A stretch of DNA of 64,000 nt. It comes from Haliclystus octoradiatus. Its lineage: Eukaryota > Cnidaria > Staurozoa > Stauromedusae > Haliclystidae. This document shows positions 23,178-42,800 of this stretch, in pieces; the first letter of the stretch is position 1; every line of letters begins with the position of its first letter. The stretch is from positions 6,716,243 through 6,780,242 of the forward strand of contig OU744449.1 of NCBI GenBank assembly GCA_916610825.1. Direction: 5' to 3'. The notes beneath the pieces were generated by a model, which worked only from the letters and a program-made list of their open reading frames with translations, was not told where the DNA came from and searched no databases. Made by a program: the position numbers and the translations under genes.

Positions 23178-23765
23178 ATGGAGAGTTTATTTTGCAAAAC
23201 AAGACGATTGTCTGGGTTTAGGTTTGACGATTCTAAACAAGGAAGATCATTACAATCAAATAATAATTCAGTTGTATTGCGAAGAAGAAAGAAAAAGAAA
23301 CCAGCGTTTGATTTTAATCGATTATCTTGCACAAGTTTTGATGATATGGAGAGTTTTTGTCGTAATGCAGGAGTTGAAACTGTATTACCTCGTGAACCGT
23401 TTCGTGTTGAATTTTATGCATGTGAATCACAACCACCAGCATGTCGACAAACTTGGCAAATAACGATGTGTCCACGATTATTTGGTAAAGCAAGGAAATG
23501 TAAAGTAATTCATAGATGTGGTTCAAAAGAATATCGAACATTTTCAGCTAAAGTTATATGTTTGGATGATGAAATGCTTATTTATGGAACTATAAAAGAT
23601 AACAAAATCGAAGGAGAAGATTTTGAATTAAAACTTTCTTATCGTACAACTATCTCAATAGTTGGAAAACAAAAAGTCCTTCTGAACGGTACGTTATTAC
23701 GTGGAGATAGAAACAAGAATAATCCATTCACTATTACTCATGATTCTTTTGTATTTCATGTTTAA
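23178..23765 (+). CDS. Unrecognised 195-residue single-exon protein
   Basis: ATG at 23178 opens an unbroken frame to TAA at 23763-23765; a GTG two codons upstream is not a plausible animal start. Codon choice is coherent and AT-ending like other exons here. No internal splice signals are needed. The N-terminus is basic (VVLRRRKKKKPAF, about residues 33-45), suggesting nucleic-acid or acidic-partner contact or a nuclear signal. The middle is cysteine-containing (YACESQPPACRQTW, MCPRLFGKARKC, VIHRCG). The C-terminal half alternates hydrophobic and polar residues as in beta strands (TTISIVGKQKVLLNGTLL). There is no signal peptide or membrane segment. I could not place it in a family. Vertebrate refilins share a vague Cys/Trp spacing, but I do not consider that a match. 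AATAAA at 24007 may be its polyadenylation signal. Confidence 0.7.
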   Translation: MESLFCKTRRLSGFRFDDSKQGRSLQSNNNSVVLRRRKKKKPAFDFNRLSCTSFDDMESFCRNAGVETVLPREPFRVEFYACESQPPACRQTWQITMCPRLFGKARKCKVIHRCGSKEYRTFSAKVICLDDEMLIYGTIKDNKIEGEDFELKLSYRTTISIVGKQKVLLNGTLLRGDRNKNNPFTITHDSFVFHV

Positions 23766-24006
23766 AATTAATATACCTACCTAGCCAAAGAGTATACATT
23801 TATAATTAAAGTTATTATTAAAACACACAACATCGATAGATTTTACATAATTTTTAGTTCAATTTAATAGATTCGTTTATTTTTAATGCAGCTCTTATAT
23901 AGCTTTCTATTGTTTTGAAAGTTGTACATAATTATTGTAAATACAGCTTACATATTATTGTAAATATTAATTCTGCAACCATTTATTCATAAAATATAGC
24001 AGCAAA

Positions 24007-24012
24007 AATAAA
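24007..24012 (+). terminator. Candidate polyadenylation signal
   Basis: AATAAA lies about 240 bases after the stop at 23765, with no other gene in between. This is a reasonable 3' UTR length. Confidence 0.4.
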
Positions 24013-26491
24013 ATTATCATCTGGAATACTTTTGTTTGTTGTTATTCGATTACATCATTACTTTTGGAAAAGCAAATACTCGAAATTCATTGGCTCATTC
24101 ATTTATGAAGAACAATCGAAACATAATTTCGCTCTATGATAGATGTTTGAACTAAAGTGTAATTGCTACAGTATCAGAACTCGGTTGTGAACTTTCGATC
24201 AGTATTTATATCTTTAGGTTTTGTTTTGAAAAAATCGTGCAGAATAAAGTAGAATTTCTCAAACATTAATTAAAAGGAAAAAACATCTATATATGCAAAC
24301 ATGACAACATGAGCCAGTACGTGAAAGGACAGCTTTATTGATTGCATAGTCGCTTCACATAATCATAATTTGAGCATAGTTTATGATTTGAGTTATTGGT
24401 GAACAGATGCTATAACACTTTGTTGCCAGGTATTCATTAAAGTAACGTAAGCATTGTTCAGCGAAGAGGTGGTAAAGACAGGCGGGCAAATTTAGGTCGT
24501 CTGTTGTGAAAATCACTTGGTGGTCGTAAGCCAGGCTTGCCTTGACCAAGGCCTTGTCAATCGCCCACAGGCATGTGAAGTAGGTGTCGATGTCTTGTTA
24601 GCCATTATCTACACAACCACCGCTTTTTGTATCAAAGTAGTACAAAATTACTTTTTAAAGACATTTATTAAACTGTTAAAGTTCATATTATTTATACAAA
24701 ACGATTCTTTGCTATGAATGAACTTATTATTTGTATATATTATTTGATTACTTAGGTATTTCTCACGTTTCTTACACATACAATAGGATGCTTAACGTGA
24801 CATATTATTTCCTATGGCGGTTATTTGTTTGTCGGTCACATGATAAAATAATGCAACTGAATCAATGATGATGAAAAAGCCAAATTTTACATTCAAAATA
24901 ATTTCCAGTATGAACTAATCAATTCACCGATTTACAAACAGTTTAAAATTCAGTTATTATACCTATATCTCATACAGTGTCACGGGTTCAATCTAAAAGG
25001 CTGAATATTGTAGGAAATCATTTGCTGATCACGAGATTATTTAATTGTCGGAGCTTCTGTTGTTCAACTTTGCTGACATTTGCGGTCATGAGACGCCGCA
25101 ACCTGTGGTCATCTGGCTCTATTATTCGAAACTTTTCATCATGTCTGGCGATAAGAAAATATTTTAGATTTATCATTAATATTAATCAGAAGATGACATG
25201 ATCATAAGTTCCGCCATTCGTCCAGTAAACAATATAAATTTGAAAATTCAGGAAAGAAAGGAGATTAATATACAGTTTATATTATGGATGGCAAGGCAAA
25301 CCGCAGATTCTACAGTAAAGGGGAAGTTATACATGTCTAGTCGGCGGCTAGACAGGGCACCGCTGGATAACCTGGATTTTGGGGGATTTTGTAGGGAATC
25401 ATTAATACATGTTTGCTACGACAATCGATCAGGGATGGCCATTTGAAAACGACCTCATTATTTGGATACAAAAAAGGGAAATCTGAGCGGCTTATGATAC
25501 AAATCAAATACTCCGAACCTACTCCCCGACGTGTAAGAATTCATCTGATGATAAGTATGATTACCGTCAAAGTTAAATAAGTCTAATGATGATCAATGTA
25601 GAGTATGCGGACCGTCCCTAGTATGGGGGCATTGGGAGCGTGACACCCCCTGGCGACTTGCTCAGTAGGCAAATCTTCCTTGAAATATTTCATGTGGCAG
25701 ATTCAACTCCGGATACCGCACGATAAACTTGCTTTCAATTTACGGCTACATATCCGGTCCGGACTCCGATGAAATCGGCGAACTTATTGCTCGACAGCCC
25801 CTACAAAAGCATTTCTCGGGACGGTCGTGACAGTATTGCAAAGGAAAACGAGAACTGTTTTCTGTGTGAACTAGAAAACAGGAACAATGAGGTACTGCAG
25901 TAAAATTTCTGAACGGATGCAGAATACAAATTTCACTTGCGTTTGAAAAATTCTACGATAGACCACGATACACAAATCTAGCTTACATTAGAAAAGGAGC
26001 GTATGGAAAGGTGTGGAGTATGGTAGGTTATCACTTTTTGCTGCCTTCATGCTCTAAGAATGTCGCTTTATATTCGTCTTTTCACCGGGCATATAGCCAA
26101 CGACTATATAGTTTGCCAAAAAGAAAATCATCACTAAATTACGCCTTGGACAGGATCCAAATCTCAAATATGTTCAATCGAATAGATATACACTAGTTGG
26201 ACATTTACAAGATAAACACTTAATTAACGAACAATAACAATTGTCATGTATCTGTAAACTGCATATTTTCTTAATTGAAATTGTAATGTAATATCATTTA
26301 TGTGGAAGGCCTTACAAGCAAAACAGTTTACAAAATGTCGAAGGGGTAAATAATCATCCTCTACGTTGTATGCGAGAGAATTATAAAGTTGTATTATAAA
26401 ATTACATTTTATACATTGATATTATAAACGCACTTTTATGCTTATTAGTTATTAATTTCAAAAATAAAAATTAGTCCAACTTCTTGAATAT
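24013..26491. other. Intergenic stretch; no gene supported
   Basis: Short open frames occur on both strands, but none shows a domain, splice context or sustained coding composition. The RSU1 3' UTR must lie at its right end on the minus strand. Confidence 0.45.
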
Positions 26492-35723
<9,232 letters not shown>

Positions 35724-35894
35724 CTTTTATAGCTTTGAAAGCTTTGCTAAGCCTACAATCTCCAGGATACTATAATTAAAAGCAAATTTTTCTATGAACA
35801 AAATTATAGTGTAAAGTTGTGATAAACATTTACATCTTCATTTCAACCGCACCTTATGGGTGGATTCTATAACATAGCCAAGTCGTGCAAGCCG

Positions 35895-35902
35895 TGACGT
35901 CA
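35895..35902. promoter_or_regulatory. CRE-like octamer TGACGTCA in left TIR
   Basis: A perfect palindromic CREB/ATF site inside the transposon terminus, about 170 bp upstream of the RSU1 start codon. Function is inferred from the motif only. Confidence 0.35.
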
Positions 35903-36646
35903 CATATGTTTGAAAGTGAGATTATGATAATAGTTAAACAGAGGCTTGTTGCAAAACATAATAAGCGGGAAACATGAAATTTGATGTCGTCGAACGGCAT
36001 AGATCGAACTATGTACAGTATGACAGTATGGATTGATGGATAGCGATGAGGCTATCAATGAATGTCCACTATGTCTATACTACACATAAATTCACAAACA
36101 GGATTAGATATATTTTTCGAAAACTTTAATGATACATAAGATGATACATATTCTGGTTGGCGGTTATATCATAAAGATTAAAGAATAAATAAATATACTG
36201 TGAGTCGGAAATGAATGTTTTACGCTTGCATTTAACGTGACCCATGTATAAAGAAATGATAGAAAAACAATAGCAATTTTTTGTATTTTAGTCAAAAACT
36301 CGAAGAAGCTTTGCCTTCTCTCCTGAAGTTTTAGAAAGCCTTTGGTCGTCCACTTCAGGAAGCGATGATGGAATTTAAAACCCTTTCGATGGCATGGCAT
36401 TCATAAGTGCAGGCAATTGTTTTTATCAATGCCAACAGATGAACGATATTGATGCAATCGTCAAGGAAAAAAGAAACAAGATGGTGGGAGTTGTGGGATA
36501 GCTTCTCTGTTGGTTGGGATTTTGTATGCAAAATACTCCTCCTGAAAAATTGGGAATGAAACAACAACACAATCTGGAAAATTATGTCAATTTACCAAAG
36601 AAAGGACAACGGAGGACTGTGACTTTAAAAACTATGACCTCCACAC

Positions 36647-36943
36647 CAGGGGCGCCGGAGCCATAAGACAACAGAGGCAGACCCCGCATAAAGGGCACCT
36701 TGCAGCAAAAATGTTTTCACTGTACAATGTTGTTGCCCCCCTCAATTTCCCAAAAAAATTTTGAGACATTACGTCAAGCAAAATGGACACCTACCACCTA
36801 GGTCACAGGCATGTATAGCATACGCCTGTTGTTGTTGTACTGTTGTTTTTTCATCTTCCTTTAACGTGGTTGATCTGGAAAGTTTATGATACTTACACAT
36901 AAGGGCACCTACTGCCCTTATACCCCCAGCTCCGACGCCCCTG
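36647..36943. mobile_element. Nested hAT-like MITE (CAGGGGCG termini)
   Basis: It starts CAGGGGCGCCGGAGCC and ends AGCTCCGACGCCCCTG, an imperfect inverted repeat. TCCACAC flanks it on both sides (36640-36646 and 36944-36950), consistent with a 7-8 bp duplication. CAGGG-type ends mark hAT elements. It is inserted in the larger 35858-39220 element, so it is younger than that element. Confidence 0.8.
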
Positions 36944-38243
36944 TCCACACATTTATAACTGTAGGCTACCATGGAATTTCATTTCAAATATTATATAACT
37001 ATCACTTCAAATACAAGTGAATACGAACAAAAAATAGATTAGTCGACTGATAGTTTGTACCAAGTGACGTATTTTGAAACATGACACAAATAATGATCAA
37101 ATATAACCAGCAAATATTGGAAAGTCAATAATCTTATAATCAATATTTGTATGTTGTGGACTAATCTAGAACAGGCCAAGGTAATGGTGACACGCATGAC
37201 CACATAATAATCAAGAATACACCATAGCGACATCTTGAGGCTACCCAGTTGACCTCTCCTGAAAATTGAAAATTAGCAACATTAATTGACACTAACGAAG
37301 AATAATTTACATCAATGGAACCCCAAAATGTTTCAATAAGGATGTCGAGAGTGGATAAATAGAATAAGTAGAAACAACAGCAACGAAAGTTAACCCGAAA
37401 ACAGAATGCTGTGTTTGCAAATAACACTTTCACAGGAATTGTCAATTTCAGTGAACGAAAAGGTGACGGATTCGGCTAAAGCCATTGGCTGGAAGTGTGA
37501 ATTGTATGCAGAACCACCAAATGAATTTATGTAATTTCTGCTTCATATATATATGCTTAGCTATAAACCATGCCCAAATGTACGAGAGTGGTCTATCTAT
37601 AGGCCTACTCGTGGCAAATTTTGAATGATTTATTATTGAAGATAAAATAGCCTAGCCCTACAGTTCAACATAGTCATTAATTATTGCTGCGAGCCATGCA
37701 AGTAGCTTTCTAATCGTATTTAATGAAAAATCAGCGATGTCATTGGAATTCTTTCAAGTCACTTTTTTCTTTGTATGTCGTTGTGAAAACTCAGATTGAT
37801 TCCTGCATAAAATGATGTCATCACGGTGCTGAAGTTAAACAATGTATTTGCTCGACTTTGCGGTGTCATGGGAATTTTTTTGTGTCAGTGGAAATGATAG
37901 ATGTCCGTAATAGCAGATATCACATGGCGTAAATATCGAATTCAGGATCCAAATAACGTAGTCACCATTGTTTACTTCATTTGAATTATACAGCGGCAGA
38001 AGTAAAGGAATAGGGTTACTGGGCTAGGCTATTGATATTGCTATCATTACCATTGAAATCATCACTTCGTCTTTGGAGAAATTATTTGATTGATAGTGTA
38101 CTATTCAAATTACTATTGGGATATTATTAAATCCATATTCGAGAGTGTATAACAATCTACAACGTCTAGACTCTCGATCCTTGATAGGAGATAAATTTTA
38201 TAAAAACACCAATGACCTCCTTTATTTGACCCATTACAGTTAA

Positions 38244-38380
38244 CAGCCATTGTGCAGTGCAAGTAGCCTACGTTATGCAATATATCCATATTTATGAAAC
38301 ATCTTACTAATCAGTAACCTTTGCTGCTTGCAGCATTATTTGGATATCTTGCATAAATCATTTGCACAGCACAATGGCTG
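38244..38380. mobile_element. Nested MITE with TTAA target
   Basis: Inverted ends CAGCCATTGTGCAGTGCAA and its complement (18 of 19 match) are flanked on both sides by TTAA (38240-38243 and 38381-38384). TTAA targets are used by piggyBac and Kolobok elements. There is no coding potential in its 137 bp. Confidence 0.75.
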
Positions 38381-39175
38381 TTAATTAGCTGTTTGATAAC
38401 GTCGTAAATCCCTTGTCAAATATGTGGCTTATAGTTATATAGTAACACAAATTCATATACAGTTACATTGCATATCGAAAGCGTTACATACAATCATGAT
38501 TCCATTCCAAAACAAATTCTACTCAAGTAAATATAGTGTATTTATAGTTTAAAACTATGTTCAAACCTGTAGACAAAAAAAGTTAATTATTACTAAAAAT
38601 TATCAAACATGTTTATATATTCTTGGACATGATTAAACTTTATAATATCATACCAAATACAACACACATATTTCTATGGGATTTTACCAATATGTTACTA
38701 TCATTTCCCTACACTTGGTCACTTCCTGCAGCACTATTACAATTTGTAACAGCAGTCAACAAGTAAATGAATAATTGTAGGCCTATAAATTGACTGTTCA
38801 GTTGTTTAAAATGATAATAATCGATATAGAAGATATAACGCCTATAACCTACTATTGTAAATAATATAACCCTAACCAATCTTACCTTGAAAACTAGTGG
38901 ACATCTTATTTTCAAGGTTTTCGTTTCTGTAACATGCCTTTTGTATTAATTTAAATACTCCAATATTACTCACAAGCAATATCCATTGTACGAATTGACA
39001 GAACTTTATACCAATAGTTAAATGCCAAATAATCAGAGCTAAATTCCCTACAGCTGAGAGTTTGAACAACCATATTCATTTCACTGCGCTTTACAAAATA
39101 AAATTCAAATGCAAACCATAAAATTTTAAATCGAACAGAAAGTCATGTGTCTTCTTCACCAGTCTTCTTCAGATG

Positions 39176-39183
39176 TGACGTCA
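39176..39183. promoter_or_regulatory. CRE-like octamer TGACGTCA in right TIR
   Basis: The mirror copy of the site in the left TIR, about 630 bp upstream of the STK11IP start codon. Activity is unproven. Confidence 0.3.
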
Positions 39184-39814
39184 GCGCTCGCACGACTTGG
39201 CTATGTTATAGAATCTACCCACCTTATGCTTCCGGTTTTACTTGAAGGCGAGACAAAATAGAAGAGGCTGGCCTATTTTGAAATATTTCACATCATTTGG
39301 ACTGTTTCAGACTTTTCCCATTTTGAAAATATATATTGGTTTATGAGGTACCGAAAAGTATATATGAAACTGAATTTTGAAAAATAAGATGTCTCATACT
39401 TTAGTTATCAAGTTGTTGACTCAACATTGTAAAGCTGGAAATAATTGATTAGTTTATGAGTTAAATGCATGCAAAACAATGCCAGCATCCTGAAACCTCC
39501 TGTGAAAATGTATTCTATATTTCTGTCGAATTTACTGATATAATGAGAGCTTTTGCCATCTCCTTTTTCATAGAATTTATGTACCGGTTTGTTATTGTCC
39601 AACATATATCTACTCATTTATTATGTTGGAACGGACAGTCCACAACTTATAAATATTTTTAATCAAATCAGTTATTAATCAAAATATTTACTTCCTATGA
39701 TAATAAAAGTCAACTTCAACAGATTCGTCAAGTGACACATGCCTTAGTAAATTATCTCGCGTGATTTCAGTTTGCAAACTTTTCTGCCACTGATGTTTCA
39801 GATTTGGTCGACTC

Positions 39815-42800
39815 ATGAAAAGGTTTAGGAGATACACGACAAAAAATGCTGATTTGAAAGCCGTAAATGATCTTGTACCTCTTTTGAAGCAACATGGTGA
39901 GTAAAGGATTTTGTATAAAGTAGGATCGGATAGAAATGAGTAAGCCCTATCACATGTCTGACTCGCTGTAGTCTACAGAGACTAGAGGGCCTCATGGCTT
40001 TGCATGAATTTATACAATCATATGATACGGCCCCTGAGTTACGTCATAGGAACATAGACTAGGTCCTACTTATTTCTCACATAATCAACATAGCACATGC
40101 CATCAAAACCGTGCACAATAAATAAATCTCAACTCTGGTTGCTAACTTAGATTCCACAACAATACAATGCCTCTTGAAATATATTACTTAGAGCTAGCTA
40201 GGCTAGACTCACTTGATTGACCTAATTGTCTCTGGCTCAGCTGCATGTAGTTCCTAGGTATGCCTACTATCGCGATCGCCTGATTCTGTCTGCTAATAAA
40301 CTAGCATTTCTAAATGGTAATTGTAGCTAAATGACTTACAAAATGGAACCTTGGATATCATTGTTCCAGTTTCAAGTAGGGCTCTTTTTGCAAGACCACG
40401 GGTGTGCCCATAACATATCCACCCTCGGACGTAAGTGCTTTAATAGATTTTTGCTTTCTTTGCGGGCGGAAAGTTTATTACTAGGTGAATAGTTGCCTAA
40501 GCAAAATTGTTTAATTCCAAGAGTATGGATTTTTGGCAAATAATTTTGCTGGCGGCTCAGGAGACTTGAATTATTATTTTGTAATCGGCCCTGTCATACT
40601 CTGCGAACTGGTTATTGTCTAAACGAAACCAAGTGAATACTAGAGGCTTTGCTGTAATTTTGAATACCATAATGAAACTACGGCTGAGGGATCTGCCACC
40701 TTTTCTGCTATTTATCTGCCGATAGCATAAAAAAATACAGATGTAGTGAATGGACAGAACATAATATGCAAGTCACTAAACTTGATACATTTTTGTCGGT
40801 CCCTGACTGCAGCGGATGAAACAAGTCTATGGCTATAAGACCACACACGTAGGCCATCACCACGATGCATAGTTTGTATTATAGAGATGACACGGGTGCT
40901 ATAAAACGCACACCTAAAATGATCAAGGCGTGCTATCACACACCATCAGGGTTGATTGTTGTCATGACAACATGCGTCATGATTATTGGTTGTCTTGGGA
41001 ACACAAATTTATTCTTTTTAACATCACATTTGCTGGTAAACACCTAATTCGATGGAATGGAACATGTCTCTCCGTTCACATATTGTTCAAGCAAGTTGAA
41101 TTAAATCATTATGATAGTAGATTAAAGTTCATTGAAAAGGCTAATAAATAATAGCAAAAAAACAGGAAATTGAAAGGAGATTAAAATATGTCATCAGAAT
41201 CATCAATCAACTGAATTGCGAAAAAGGCGTGCGCGGAGGTTTGCGCTTACGACCCATGCCATGATGAGGATAAATGAAGGGTTCATTAGACCGTAATTGA
41301 CGAAGCCTCTATGAAGGTTGACCAGCTAAATTGATGGTCGTTTCAACGTTCAGTTTGTTTCAAGATTTTGCTTTCCATATATTTAGGTGACAACATTCTC
41401 ACTGGTAAAATCACTTTATCACTTACTGCACCGGTGGTTATAAGTCTCAACAGACTCTTCCAAAGCCTCACTGATGGTATGTATTGTTCAAACAGAAATC
41501 TTGATTGTTCCTAAGGTCATGCCTTAAAGTTACAAACACAAAAATATCGCTGTTAAGAAATCATACCCAAATGTTGTATTGTTATTGTCTGGGATGCAGG
41601 GTTCAACAGAAGTGGGGATATTGTGATCCTAGATCCTGGAAGGCTGGAAAAAATTGCACTCAGTGCTAATGAGTAATGAATAACACGAACTTCAACTTAT
41701 CTTGTTTGTAGTAGGACTGTAAATTGTAATGCCCCATTGTAATGTGCAGGGTCCGACAATAGTGGGGATAACAAAGTGTTCTGACAAATATTGCTTAAAT
41801 TATGTTGACTGATTCGTTTGAAACATTGGCTAATTTAATTTATCAACTTATTCCATACGGTAGGCACAAGTTTACCCACTTTTCAAGTCTCACCTGAGAA
41901 GAGTACAGATGATGGTGTTGCCTTTGTATTTGATTTTCTACAGAAAGCAGTAGCTATAAAGGTTAGTATGGTAATATATAAAAACCATTCTGAAATGTAT
42001 TAGCAATATATCGTATGTATATACAATATTAATGTGTCCAAACTAATAAAAATGGTTAAAAAGTGAAAAGTTAATGCAGTTGTGGAACTGTTCATGAACC
42101 AACAAAAACAATTCATGGACTGTTCATGAACCAACAAAAAAGGATCATGGACTGTTCATGAACCAACAAAAATATTCATGGCCTGTTCATGAAGTTCATG
42201 ATTTGTTCCTGAACCCACAAAAATATCCATGGACTGTTCATGAAGTTCATGATTTGTTCATGAAACCATAAAAATATTCATGGACTGTTCATGAACTGTT
42301 CACAAAATCATGGACTTTTCTACCGCATGGGGTATTTTAACAAGAAATGTGTATTAATAGACATTTACATAACAATGTACTAAATGTTGGATCACTATAC
42401 AATCAAACAACATTTTTAAATGTGCTATAATCTGCACCTACTAGTCCATGTATCTAAACTAACAATTAAAAACAGATTGCTCATCTGTAGGCTATTCATA
42501 ATGTTTGGCTGGTTGATGGACAGCTGGGATTATGTATAAAAGATGTACACTACATAGTAGGCCTACATATCTAAGAGGCATAAATACAGACCCCTTTGTT
42601 AAGGAAAGGATTACTAAAAGACGGTTATGGAATGACATAGGCTACATACAATATTTAGACCATTGCTAGTCTGCTACACTTGCAGCCAATTTTTATTTTG
42701 AAACGTTTTCAATGACGTAGTTCAATACAGGATTGGCAGGCGCGATTGACTAATCACCAACCCTCAAAAGATTTATTGTGTTTATTTTCAATTCAGATCA

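Larger units (their letters stand above)
35858..39220. mobile_element. 3.36-kb TIR element between RSU1 and STK11IP
   Basis: 48-bp terminal inverted repeats (35858-35905 and 39173-39220) differ at four positions. Both run GGGT[G/A]GATTCTATAACATAG, continue with CCAAGTCGTGC, and reach TGACGTCACAT. ACCTTAT occurs directly outside both ends (35851-35857 and 39221-39227), a 7-bp target duplication, or 8 bp (ACCTTATG) if one G is shared. No transposase-like frame is visible, so it is non-autonomous or a decayed carrier. It contains at least two nested MITEs. Target length and GGG termini fit Merlin, Mutator-like or hAT groups only loosely, so the superfamily is open. Confidence 0.85.
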
